Shown piece by piece: positions 50,150 through 61,085 of a stretch of 64,000 nt of DNA. The position numbers and the translations under genes were made by a program. This stretch comes from Notospermus geniculatus (Eukaryota; Nemertea; Pilidiophora; Heteronemertea; Lineidae): contig NMRB01000211.1 in NCBI GenBank assembly GCA_002633025.1, forward strand, positions 143,756 through 207,755, written 5' to 3'. A model generated the notes under the pieces. The model ran no database searches. It was given only the letters and a program-made list of their open reading frames with translations, and had not been told where the DNA came from. Within the stretch, counting starts at the first letter, position 1. Every line of letters starts with the position of its first letter.

Positions 50150-50579
50150 GTAATTAACTTTAGTTTGCGAGAATGATGAATCAGGATCAGAGCACTGCTG
50201 GTACTTCACACCCTAGTAAGTTTTATTCAAGTCAACTAGCCTACGCCCAGGAAAGGATATACCAGGTGTAGCGTTTTTTTTGTTTCCCGACATTTAACTC
50301 GGGGCCTAATTCAACTCGGAGGTCCGTATTTGAAATTTGGTGCCCCGACCTATGCAAACAAGGCAACTTTCTTTCAGATTGGATTTTCAAAGCTACGACT
50401 CCAGTTGTAGGCAGGACATTCCAGGTCATCAGATCAAGAAGCAGGATACATTGTGTTATGATGAGCATTGGAAACTATGACTGTCGTGAGGTTCATTATA
50501 TCATCATGCACGGAGCATGTGAATGTCGACACATTTTAATCTGAAGATCATCTGATGAAATTGAAACTACGTAAAATTC

Positions 50580-51300
50580 ATGTCTTACAATGTATGTAGG
50601 TACACCGGGAGGTACACATCAACATACTGTAGTCTATGGAATGAGTGGCCACTTATTGCGTACATTACAGGGCTACCCGCCCCTCGAGTGGTAGTGAGAA
50701 AATACATGAAGGTCAAACCCGACATCTATGTCAGGATGTCATGTGTCCTTATTAGATGTACCTATGATAAAAAAATGGAGATGATCTATCCATTAGTCCA
50801 GGAGTTATTGCACTTTCTGTGTATTCGGTTTTGGCCACCTTGTGGCCAAGCCAAGAATCACGTCGGACCGAAACTGAGGAGGACATTACACCCGCCCTGA
50901 GTCACTCTGTACATGTAAGGAAGACAACGAACTGACTCTGGCATCTCTTCTTTTCCACACACTTTTTTGTGTCCCTGAGGCCAGGCATCTCAGCCTCTCT
51001 CTAAATTCTTGACAAAAATTACAATCTGACAGAGTATGCAAAAAAGTAATCTAGGGACGACTGCTGAATTCCCTTCCCTTCCTTTTTGTTATGTCCCTAA
51101 GGTCAGACATTAAAGACCGTATCTCAGTCCGTAAGCATCAAATTTTTGGTAGAAAAGGAAAACATGCGATGATCGTAGACACTCTGTGGAATAACCTAAG
51201 TGGGACAACGAAGCTATTGCTGATCTTCTCTGGCATGTTGTTGTTAATGTCGCAAGATCAAGGAGTTCATGACACCGAATCCATCATTCGAGAAAACTGA
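50580..51300 (+). other. Region with two small unassigned frames
   Basis: Frames at 50580-50900 (106 codons, TGLPAPRVVVRKYMKV...) and at about 51091-51300 (KHAMIVDTLWNNLSGTTKLL...) are open but unrecognised. The second has the D-x-N-x-SG plus hydrophobic-strand layout also seen in the frames at 42346 and 51412, so it may be a decayed relative. I do not call either as a gene. Confidence 0.2.
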
Positions 51301-51411
51301 CGCTTTTGTTGTATGAACTAATCCGAGACACTGTCACTGTCAGCCTCTTATAAGGTCCCTGATGAATGATCTAGATCTAATATACGACTTCGTGGATAAA
51401 AAAAGGGTAAC

Positions 51412-51741
51412 GTGTTTTTTGTTGACGTGTCTGGGTTGCTCTGTCGAGCAATTGTAAATTTAATACTGCGCTTATTCTTGGTGAGATATGTCTACAATTT
51501 TTGTGGTAGAGCAAAAAAATCCAACAAAGATTTAATCCGGATAATGTTACGTTTGGTACGCCTAGAAAAGGAAGTGGGTGATGATGCAATTCCGTTATCG
51601 TCATCTGTGTATTACGACGAGTCAAGTGGGACATTCTGGTTTTTTATAGAGTCAAAAGAAAACCTTGACCAAAAAGAAATAAAATATTTTCACCTAAATC
51701 CTGTCCCATCCTCCGGGTTCCATGTCATCAACTGCAAGTGA
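51412..51741 (+). CDS. Orphan beta-rich fragment related to the 42346 frame
   Basis: A frame open for 109 codons with no ATG until 51544, so it is an exon or a truncated copy. SSSVYYDESSGTFWFFIESK, then ENLDQKEIKYFHL, aligns in layout with DDYFFDEVSGRMVLISRPDR, then TPYTTILLYKF, of the 42346 frame: an aromatic-aromatic-Asp, SG turn, strand, 8-10 residue loop and second strand ending in an aromatic. The N-terminal half is hydrophobic (AIVNLILRLFLVRYVYNF). The stop is at 51739-51741. It is not a named family. Confidence 0.3.
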   Translation: MFFVDVSGLLCRAIVNLILRLFLVRYVYNFCGRAKKSNKDLIRIMLRLVRLEKEVGDDAIPLSSSVYYDESSGTFWFFIESKENLDQKEIKYFHLNPVPSSGFHVINCK

Positions 51742-51977
51742 CTATGATTGAATACTTTTTAGGGTTCATCTTCGTCGTCTATTCGACCATGACCACAATA
51801 GACCGATAATGATCTAGTCAATTCTCCGCTTGCCACACAGCACCAGTTGAATAATCCGTCAGCCTCAGGATCATTAGTAGGATGATCAATCTTGCAGGCA
51901 TTTTGCAATTTATAATAAAAGTAGACCGGGGATTTACCCCTTTGAAACCCGACGATTTCGTAATGTCAAAAATTTAA

Positions 51978-52365
51978 AGGAGCCCAGTATTGCAGTTTTT
52001 CTCGACAGCCGGTGTAACAGTAAAGAATGTCCCCCTGTAAAAAGTGTCCGCTTCTATTGTTCAACGACGGATTAAGGTGCATGGCTATAGAAACCAATCA
52101 CTAGAGATTAGAATGTAACAATAGGATCTTTTGTTCCTGGGACAGTTTTTCCTGGGGACATTCTGTTCCTTTCACACTGGCGCCATCATCGCCATACGCG
52201 CCACTCTCCAACCCCAGAGACTAACTACGTTGTCGGTGAATGGCCCCGAAGTACTACTCACGTACACTTTGTAATGGTGTTTTTGTAGTTCATATTGCTG
52301 CCGCTAGGTGGCTCCCTGTACGTCGGCAGTCGAAATACCGGTAAGAGATCGTACACCGTACTCCT
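51978..52365. mobile_element. TTAA-flanked MITE, family A, copy 2, with nested insertion
   Basis: The ends AGGAGCCCAGTATTGCAG and CACCGTACTCCT are flanked by TTAA (51974-51977 and 52366-52369). The outer parts match 44102-44306. At about 52012-52180 it is interrupted by a second element starting TAACAGTAAAGAATGTCCCC and ending GGGGACATTCTGTTCC. A reverse-oriented relative of that insert lies at 57290-57345. Confidence 0.8.
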
Positions 52366-52814
52366 TTAAAAGCAGAACTGCTGATTTGTCTCGCAGGCGA
52401 GTTTGTTAAATTTCGTTCCTCACAGCGAGGGTTAACGACATTACTTCGATGAGTAAAGAAAATTTCTACTTTCTGAATAATTATTAGACTCTCTTTCATC
52501 GCATAAATCATTTAATTGCCCCGAGGGAGGCTTTTATCTCAATTTTGATTAAGGCGAACGTGGTACCTTTGAAATATGTTTAAAAGCTTCTTTCATCGAC
52601 TTAAAGTGAAATGATTCTTAGAGTAGAAGTTAAGGAAACTTCCCAGGTGCCCACATATTTTAAAAGTCGTTCCACGCCATGTAGATATTTTGGCATATAT
52701 CGATATGTACCTGATTTCGGCGAGATGAGAAAATCCCATTGGCTCTACCGACCAAAACCGACGTTCATTACTGACTGTATCCCAAAGAATTGTACACTAA
52801 ATCACTGGTAGTCA

Positions 52815-53062
52815 GTACAGTCCGGTGTGTTCGACGACGTAATCGTGCGTAGCCAGTCCAGTCAGGTGTAACGAACGTTGTAAATCGTGAGTTTTCAGTT
52901 CAGTCAGATGTAATGGACGACATAATCGTGGGTTTTCAGTATAGTTAGGTGTAATGAATGAAATAATCGTGGGTTTTCAGTCTTTAGTCAGGTGTAATGG
53001 ACGACGTAATCGTGGGTTTTCAGTTCAGTCAGGTGTAATGGACGACATAATCGTGGGTTATG
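52815..53062. repeat. Minisatellite, ~43-bp unit, five to six copies
   Basis: Units contain GTCAGGTGTAATGGACGACG then TAATCGTGGGTTTTCAGT, with small changes between copies. Confidence 0.85.
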
Positions 53063-53666
53063 GTGCTTTCTTGTCAGCAAAAATGACAAGGTTACACAAG
53101 TGCAAAATGCTCTACTCAAAGTGGAACACACTTCAGACGCTTGTCAGGCAATAACATAATCGCCAATCCTAACCGTCAGGCACGAGCTATGAGCGTCTCT
53201 CCCATCTGCCAGATCGTCAACCGTCCGGTTAATGGACCACTAACTGGTATCTTCACCTGTTTAGGTAGCCATCCATCCATTTGATACCATCCCGCTCACC
53301 TGGGCAGGTGATCCAATGAACGGTGGGAGGCGAGCTTGGAATCGACAACCTGCCAACAACGGTTATCGACAACTACCGATGAGGTCCCATAATCAATCAA
53401 AGATGGGGAAAATTGGTCTGGGAACCTTGGTGTTGTGTGATGTATCACACATTGGGTGGGAGACAGATGTAACGTTTGTCACTGTTTCTATCACTTGGTG
53501 TTCTCGCTTATTGCTTAGGAAGTGCATGAAAATAAATCATCTCGTCTTTTGTGGCGGTGCACACGTCTGTGAGTAAAACCTTTTCCGTGTGAGCGTTCGT
53601 AGGCCCATATTCTACAGGGTGGGCCAGACCTATCCTTCCATTTTCATGGAACAAAAAGTAAGTGAA

Positions 53667-53773
53667 CAGGTGCCGTATGCATAAAACATCTTAAGTGTAA
53701 AATTTACCTTATTGTTCCAAACAAAAGATAAGGGAAATTTTGCACTTAAGATGTTTTATGCATACGGCCCCTG
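53667..53773. mobile_element. Hairpin element E, complete
   Basis: The whole 107 bp is an inverted repeat: CAGGTGCCGTATGCATAAAA, then CATCTTAAGTGTAAAATTT, is mirrored by AAATTTTGCACTTAAGATGT, then TTTATGCATACGGCCCCTG. The loop is only about 12-14 bp. A half copy lies at 43581-43640. Confidence 0.85.
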
Positions 53774-54499
53774 GCCTCGAACCGGCTCCGTGTAAAAAGG
53801 CCTCAAGGTACGGATTTTTTTCGCTAATTTATCGACTTTGCTTGGGGTTCTTCAAGAAGCTCTTTGGCCAGACGTTGTCTTTGTTCCTTACTCTCCTTCT
53901 GTTGCATTCAAATGGATTAGGCCCCTGTCGTCATGCAATCATTCGATTGATGTAATTAGAGCTTGTCCACACGGCCGTGTTGATAATCCCAATAAACGCT
54001 GGATCGATCGCGAGGACTGTCTGAGATAAGCTTACTTGAGTCTTTGATACAACCAAAATGACCGTGTCGCCAGTGCAACTGAAGCGGATGATTACGAATC
54101 GAATAATTACGTGGGAATACAGTGTTGTTTGTTGTCCGCTACAATGTATTCTGCTGAGGAGGAAGCGTATCTCACTCGTTGTCACTTTTCCATAGCAGGG
54201 CAAGATTGTGCAATGAAATTAGGCATGTTAGGTCTATGGTGTAATGTACGTGAACATGTGTGTGTGTTTTCATGTACACATGTCACAGATATGTTACCAG
54301 TGTTTTGCTATAAGAGTTGCTTGACTAGCACTGATTTTGTACACGAATGTGTGTGTTGACCTTCGTTGACGAGATTGTGTTGGCTTGAGTGATAATTACG
54401 ACATGACATTTTCACACATCGAAATTACGGAATAACTATCATAGTAGCCTGTATACGTAGTTTATGGTATAAGACTAGCTGTGGCGTGACGAATGCTCA

Positions 54500-54653
54500 C
54501 AGGGACGGATCTACGATTTCGGAAAAAAGGGGGCGCACTGTGCTAGAAACATTGAAATCTGCGGTGAATTTCAATGATTTGCTCCAAACGGTCAATTTTA
54601 TAGATTTGTTGGCCGAAGGGGGCGCGCCGGACGCGCCCCCGGATCCTCGCCTG
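54500..54653. mobile_element. hAT-like MITE with 5-bp target-site duplication, second copy
   Basis: The ends CAGGGACGGATCTACG and CCGGATCCTCGCCTG are imperfect inverted repeats, with GGGGGCGC/GCGCCCCC inside them. GCTCA is duplicated on both sides (54495-54499 and 54654-54658). Related to 40607-40881. The 81-codon frame across it is not a gene. Confidence 0.8.
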
Positions 54654-55910
54654 GCTCATCTTATAGAGAAATTCATGCTGGTCGTCGTGGATATGATGGT
54701 CTCAATCGGTATCAATTATCTTACCATCTGACGAAGAATTTAGGTTTAGAATTAAATCAGGGCCGCGATTTACACATGACATGTCTTGTTAAAGTTCTGG
54801 CCAAGTGGTAAATCGAATGAAAAATCAGGATATACCAATTTGTTGACTAAAATTGATTCCTCCGGTCATCTCGCATTGTCACTCTGCACCGTGGTCCTAT
54901 CTCGATTGTGAACACACCAAGATCTGTAGATCAGTTGTACCTACACTCGGCCCCAGTGTGTATCCGACGTCCCGGTCTCCTACACACTGGCACTTTTGGA
55001 GCTCAAAAGCCGTGAACACCACTAGATGGCACTCCACTGGGCTCCAGCCAATCACCACGCTTTCTCACTCATAATTCCCGCGGAAATTACTTCCAGGAAA
55101 AACCCAACCTCGTCCCCAGGGGTATAGTTCGCTCAGACAACCGTGGACCACTCGCCATTATTATCAACTTGGGAACGAGGTTAAGAAAACCGAAGGACCC
55201 GTGCTGCCATCACGCGGTCGTCACGACTGTTAATCTCTAAAAGAGCCAGACGCGGAGTGTGACTTACCGAAGGGGTGAGCCCGTAGCGTCTGGCCAAGCG
55301 AGACTAAGTTGTACCCGGCTTCAGGCCAAGTCAACCTTTCCCGATTCCGAAGGACATCGGCAGGCAACACTAACAAACATACAGGGCCTAGCCGTCTTCG
55401 AATGTCATTCGATACAACTGGAGAAATGCCTTTTTCCTGGCTTCTTTTTTAACCTTAGGTTCTGAGGCTTTTATGAAAAAAATCCGTCGGCCCTTATTTT
55501 TCCCAATAATATACTCGTATTTGCAAGAAAAGGAAGGGCGCCTCAAAACGGCGTATTTGTCGATAGAATTTATCTATATGGGCGTCAAATGAAGACTCGT
55601 TTGACACTTGGCTGAGCAATCTAGATAGAAACGTTTGGCATTTTGAAACAATAGGAGAGATTCACTCCGTGTGTTGGTACCATAGAGGTTTTATTGAAAC
55701 TATATCCCATGACAACCTGTTTCTTGCTTACCCAAGACGTGTAACAGCTCCGGAAAATACCAACGTGCATGATGAAGAGAATGAGAACAATAGAAAGGAG
55801 TAGAAACGTTGACATTTTGTCATCGATAGGCCTCAGTATAAATATCCTGATGAAATACATATGTATACACATGTCAGCGATCAGCAATGACCTTTTGGGC
55901 TTTTTTGGGA

Positions 55911-56039
55911 CAGGTGTAAAGTTTTTCAGTGTTTCCGTGTGTCAGTGTTCCCCCTATTGTTCTGGAAACACTGGCAGATAGATCGTCACGTTTCTCTCTG
56001 TGTCCTCCATTGTCGAGTCGCTCAAAAACGTTACACCGG
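55911..56039. mobile_element. Family F MITE
   Basis: The ends CAGGTGTAAAGTTTTTCAGT and TCAAAAACGTTACACC are inverted repeats. The interior has TCCCCCTATTGT and TCCATTGTCGAGTCG, shared with the copies at 57341, 43423 and 62872. Confidence 0.75.
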
Positions 56040-56284
56040 GTTTTGTACTTTATGGAATTGCCTTGAATCCTCACCAATACTATCTTTCTATACTGGCTGT
56101 ACAATTTAATGAGTCCCATGCATTTCGTGGGGCTGCAGCAGGGATTACAATAGAACAGGGTAGGCATTTACAACAGCCAAATCGTACACGTAGCCTACTA
56201 CACACGTCATGCGGGCTTCAAAGATATGAGCCTGAGAGTAGTACTGGCGCGTGCGTATTATCGGGTGTATCCTCTGTGTAAAGA

Positions 56285-56400
56285 TAATCTGACCCTAACC
56301 CTGACCTTTCCCATCAGCCAATCATTCTCCTTCATTCTCAAATCATTCTTCTCACTGAGCAACAGGTATTCTGATTGGTTCCAATGATTTGGCACTTGTC
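56285..56400. repeat. Dispersed repeat K, copy 2 (inverted)
   Basis: GACCCTAACCCTGACCTTTC, CATCAGCCAATCATTCT and GATTGGTTCCAATGATTTGG are the reverse complement of 42019-42130, with a short extra CATTCTC-rich stretch in the middle. Confidence 0.75.
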
Positions 56401-57289
56401 AGTGATGGGAAGACGTATTGGTGAGGACTCTCTGTAGTCTTGAGCATTCTCATCAGATAGCACAAACACACTGTATCTAGAAATGTAGCTAATCAGCCTC
56501 AACCAAACATTCAAAACAAGAGAAAAAAAAACCATTTTGAATTCAACGTTGCTTTCAACAACAGACCTTGGTGTTAATGTAATTTCCAGATCAAACGTGA
56601 ATGAAATGGTATTAGCTCCTTTGTGTAGTTTCTTGTAAGATTATTCTCCTGACATTGCCGAACCACGCTGTTTTTTTTTTCAACAAGGATTTAATTTTCT
56701 CAGAGTAGCGATTGTAGTCCGAGAGTTTCTCTAGTACGAAATTACACAGAGGTGTAAATCATAGGCTATTTTTGAAACCTGAAGGGGTCACATCACGGGG
56801 AGTGCTCCCGCCGAGGAAACCTTTCTCTGAAAGGTAAATGTCAAACACGGCCACGGGAATGTCAAACGCGGCCGAGGGAATCATTGCATCAGTAGGGTTC
56901 CATTACATGCAGGTCAAACCAGTAATGAATCTCGTTTTTCGTTCCCAATAGCTCAGCAGACAGGCTCAACTCGATTTGCAGTGAGAATACTGAATGAGGG
57001 TGTACACGTTGGTGTCGCTTGAAAGGGAGGGGCCGTGTCTGTCTGGAATTAACTTTTGCGAGGAAATATCCGCCACCCTCAGGGGTGGTTGCCCTTTCAG
57101 ACAATGGTTCCTTCGACAATCGATCCCTTCGATATTTGCTGAAAGAACGGTTATAAACAGCTCGAGGGTAAAAGGCAAATGTCAGTTTCTGAAAATTCAG
57201 GTGTGAAAGGACCTGTGCAAAAACTCTAGGAACAAAATATTTTATTGTTAAATTTCACTCTCTGGCTATTGGTTTCTCTTAATCCGTCA

Positions 57290-57345
57290 GGTAACACTAG
57301 AAGCGGACACTTTTTACAGGGGGACGTTCTTTACTGTTAACAGGT
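57290..57345. mobile_element. Partial copy of the element nested in 51978-52365
   Basis: The reverse complement of AAGCGGACACTTTTTACAGG then GGGACGTTCTTTACTGTTA matches about 52018-52065. It directly abuts the family F element at 57341. Confidence 0.6.
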
Positions 57346-57492
57346 GTAACGTTTTTCAGTGTTGCCATATTTCTGTGTGGTTCCCATTGTTTAGAAGACA
57401 CTGGGAAATGGATTTGCTGTGTCGCTCATTGTCAAGTCGCCGCTTATTCCGTCAATCTATGTACTGGGTCTCACTGAAAAACGTTACACCTG
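57341..57492. mobile_element. Family F MITE, best preserved copy
   Basis: CAGGTGTAACGTTTTTCAGT is mirrored exactly by ACTGAAAAACGTTACACCTG. The ~110-bp interior contains CTCATTGTCAAGTCG. Confidence 0.9.
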
Positions 57493-58611
57493 GCTTGTTT
57501 TGCCCTACATACTACTTTGTACTACGTTATTGATAATGTACCTGTAAGTCTGTTTGAGGTAAAGTCATTTCTTCAAAGAAATTAAAGATACTTGAACTCT
57601 GCGAAGAAATGCATTCGCTTTTGATCGTCTTCGTTTAATCGCGCAGATCATGCAAATCGTTTCATAAACATTTTTAGGACATAAAACGCACTCTGGGATT
57701 TAGCTCTGCAATCCTCTTTCAAGAAAATCAACAAACACTACCCTTCCAATACAAAGAAGGAGGCACTAAAAACAGGGAACATCGGCAGATGTTACATCGG
57801 GCTCTTCAGTCCGTCGCATGGGACAATAAGCCGTGGTGCCTTGTACTTGTGCCTTTGCAAGGGCAAGGAAAATCCCCATTCAAGTGAGGAACTTGAGTAG
57901 ATTGAGATGGTCTCGGACCGTTCTTACCAGGGGCAATAATGCTATGGCTTCGGCCCTTATGGAAAAAATCCAATCCAATACAATACCAGTCAGTTTGTTT
58001 CATCTTGAATGTTGCTGCACGTGGAATCACAATCTCTTATTACAAAAGTAACAGATTCTATTGTTGAAACTGGCAAGGTAACTACCGATCACGCAAGATA
58101 CAAAATGTATTCTTTATAGGACGTTGCAATGCAACTGAGCTTTTTACAGCGATCCGATCGCTTGTTGCCCTCAGTGACTCATCGTAAAAAGGTAATCCCT
58201 AGGCTAGGTCTTAATCCAAGCTCGCCCCTGGGTAATTTGAAAAAGAAATTGACAATGACGATTTATCGCTGTCCTGTTTCCTTACGTCATCATCTCCGGC
58301 TTATTTCTCTGTCTTTCAAAAGATCTGAGTCTTGTAGATTACATTTAGTGATTAAGTTTCTTTTATAGGGATCAATATCAAGGAAGAGTTTATCAAACGA
58401 TGAGCAGCCACGTCGTATTTACAATATGCAAATAACGCCAACAACGATGTAGGCAGCACATTCGGGCGAGGCTGCACCAAATGCGTACTTTTCCCACATT
58501 TTGAATCAAATTACAAAAGTACCGGATTGGATTTGTTTTCTTCTGAACCGGAGGCAAATAAATAAATAAATAATCGTTCTGAGGCTGCTCAGAAAATATT
58601 TTGATAGACCG
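57493..58611. other. Non-coding stretch
   Basis: About 1.1 kb with no supportable exon, RNA gene or repeat. Confidence 0.4.
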
Positions 58612-58870
58612 TACTCAAATTGACGTAAACGACAAAGATCTCCGCACTTCCGCCGAAATCTCAACCACAACCTCGGTCTGAAGCTGAATGACATGACGCA
58701 GACAACCCCACGAGAGTGTGACTTCGATCACGTTGAGTGCGCCAGAGTCGACCATTTCTAAATCATGGATTGCGTCGGCACATCACGCGGTTCCAGTTCG
58801 AGGTTCTGGTTGAGATACTGGCGGAAGTGCGCAGATCTGCGAATTCGAGAATCGTCTATTGATTCTGATC
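58612..58870 (-). mobile_element. MITE-like element, family I, copy 2 (inverted)
   Basis: Reverse complement of the element at 12585-12830: GTGCGCAGATCTGCGAATTC then GAGAATCGTCTATT corresponds to GAATAGACGGTTCTC...CAGATCTGCGCAC. The two halves are again inverted about the centre. Confidence 0.65.
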
Positions 58871-59020
58871 TTGAGGATTTTGCTTCGTACAGGACGTGAA
58901 TGACTACGTGTCAGCTTCTCAACTTCCAAACATGTTTAATTGCACCGCAATCTGAACTTATTACAAAGTGTACGCCCGGAAAATGTCCGAAAAATTGTCA
59001 GTGGAGTGTTTGGGTATTAA

Positions 59021-59175
59021 AGGGCCTCTAGAGGCAGCCAGCATGGCAGGGGAAAACCACGGGGAAAACCCAGGTTGAATACCTCGTACCAGTGATTATT
59101 ACGTTAAAGTGGCGCCACCTGGCCGAAGAACCGGTACTGATAGTAGCCTAATGGCGAGCTGCCTCTAGAGGCCCT
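59021..59175. mobile_element. TTAA-flanked MITE with perfect 18-bp TIRs
   Basis: AGGGCCTCTAGAGGCAGC at the left end and its exact reverse complement at the right are flanked by TTAA (59017-59020 and 59176-59179). The TIR itself contains the palindrome GGCCTCTAGAGGC. The interior is about 119 bp and non-coding. Confidence 0.92.
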
Positions 59176-59559
59176 TTAATTTACCAAGTAAATATTGGAG
59201 TCATTTTCTCTTTTTGTTATTGTTTTTATCAAAGTTTTAGCTTAATGCACCACAGGTAAGAGAGCAATCGACACCACTTGTTTATGTTATCATAAATTCG
59301 AGGAGCTCCTTCGTTTGATGACGCTAAAGGTGGTCGTTGATGTCAGTGCCACATGCTACGTTCTAGAAGATTCAAAGTTAGGCAATGGCAGCCAATAATC
59401 CCGTTGTGCCTCCTGCAATAGAGACCTTTCCAACAAAGATGGCGGCCTAACAGTTCTCACCGTTATGATGTCAGAAGCTTAATACTTTCATGGCCGCTGT
59501 CACTCTAAGCTGGTCAAGTGGGCCATGGGCACAAAGGTTTAGGTAAAAGAAAAGAAAGC

Positions 59560-59730
59560 TGTCAGTCAGTTGACCAATAGGAGTCACTACGGCCCAATTC
59601 AGAGCCTAGCGGACCCATCCATGGTTGATTGAGCACCAATCAGGAGTATTTTCTATATTCTTTTGGTCGGATAGAACCTTGCTGCCATCTTTTGGCGATA
59701 AGCGCGGCTGACTGTTCCTATTGTCTGAGA
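59560..59730 (-). mobile_element. Dispersed repeat, family J, copy 2 (inverted)
   Basis: Counterpart of 41190-41345 in the opposite orientation, with a longer middle. Shared blocks include GCGCGGCTGACTG and CCTAGCGGACC. Confidence 0.5.
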
Positions 59731-60870
59731 TGATACGTTTGGTAGTGTTACATCATGCTTGGACAATGAATGGCCCACGACGTCATGTAGAAGAACCAGT
59801 TCGCCACCATTTATGTTCGAAAGGTCAGGCGCAAAATCACGGAACCACGTGGAGCGTTGAGAGGCTGATTGCAAATGTATTGTGGGTTGCTGCTGGGTAG
59901 GCAGTCCGTACCTGTTAGTTACTAAATACATGCCATAAAACAACGAACGATGTTTGGCCAGCACTCCATATATCGTTATTTCAACAAACTCAGCTCATTC
60001 GGCTGCTAATAAATATCGTAAAACATGCAGTATCGAAAGAGCAGCAATAAAAAGTATCACTCACGTGGTAACTATCAAGACTAACCCTTTGCCTTATTAT
60101 TCGTTTTTTGGGCACAGGGAGCCAAATAATTGAAAGTCAGTAATCAGTAAAAAAACTGGGGCGGGGTCACATTGGCTGATATTTATAAAAGCTAGCAAAT
60201 GCTTTTACTTTATGTTTTGTAGTAAATTTACATTGGACACTGCTGTGCAAATCTGAAGTAAAAGCATCGACTAACTTTTATGAATACCAGCCAAAAAATG
60301 ATGATTTATTTCGTACATGTATAAAAGTAAACGTTTACGGAAGAGCTGCACTTCTCAACGTCTCTCACAGCGAAGCAGCTAAAACTGTGCAACAGAAATA
60401 CAGCCTATTTGCGAAGATACTGTAAGAAAAAAATATCACCCCGCGGCTTTTAGAGATGAAAGGAATTCACGCGGCTTAAATTGATGGATTAATCATTGAT
60501 CCTAGCGTTGAATCACTTGTTAATATTCCTGTGGTACTCGAGATCAGAAAAATGGCGCGGATAATGGACAGGGTATCAGTTTGATATCAATTTACTCTTT
60601 CTGCGATGAAAAGATTCTGTTATGATGTGTTTTTCTGATATTCTTTAATTGAATGAAGAAATTTGAAATTCTTAATCCCTTTGTAAGATTTTCCTCAGGC
60701 AGCAGTAACCATTTTTACATCAGGACCAAAAAGCATAGGTTTGATCACTGGTGCACGGTACGGCTTGGTGATATCAAGCAAGGCCTTTATCAAATCTGTT
60801 TCCTTGAAGCAGTTGCAAGCGCAGTGTTTCTAAAAATAAATCTCCGGCACGAAAATGTTGTTATAATAAA
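59731..60870. other. Non-coding stretch
   Basis: About 1.1 kb. Frames at 59653-59964 (-) and 60653-60958 (+) have no recognisable domain, and the latter runs into a tandem repeat. Nothing else is supported. Confidence 0.4.
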
Positions 60871-60873
60871 AAT

Positions 60874-61085
60874 TGGCGTTGTGTACATTTTCGCTTCTTA
60901 TAATAAAAATAATAAAAATAATAAAAATTCGTGTTGTATACATTTTCGCTTCTTGTAATAAAAATAATCAAAATTGGCGTTGTATACATTTTCGCTTCTT
61001 GTAATAAAAATAATCAAAATTGGCGTTGTATACATTTTCGCTTCTTGTAATAAAAATAATCAAAATTGGCGTTGTACCTCGCTTC
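60874..61085. repeat. Minisatellite, 46-bp unit, about 4.5 copies
   Basis: Units read GGCGTTGTATACATTTTCGC then TTCTTGTAATAAAAATAATC. The first unit has extra AATAAAAAT blocks and the last is truncated. Confidence 0.9.

Noticed and set aside
54486-54731. 81-codon frame
   Set aside because: Most of it lies inside the hAT-like MITE 54500-54653.
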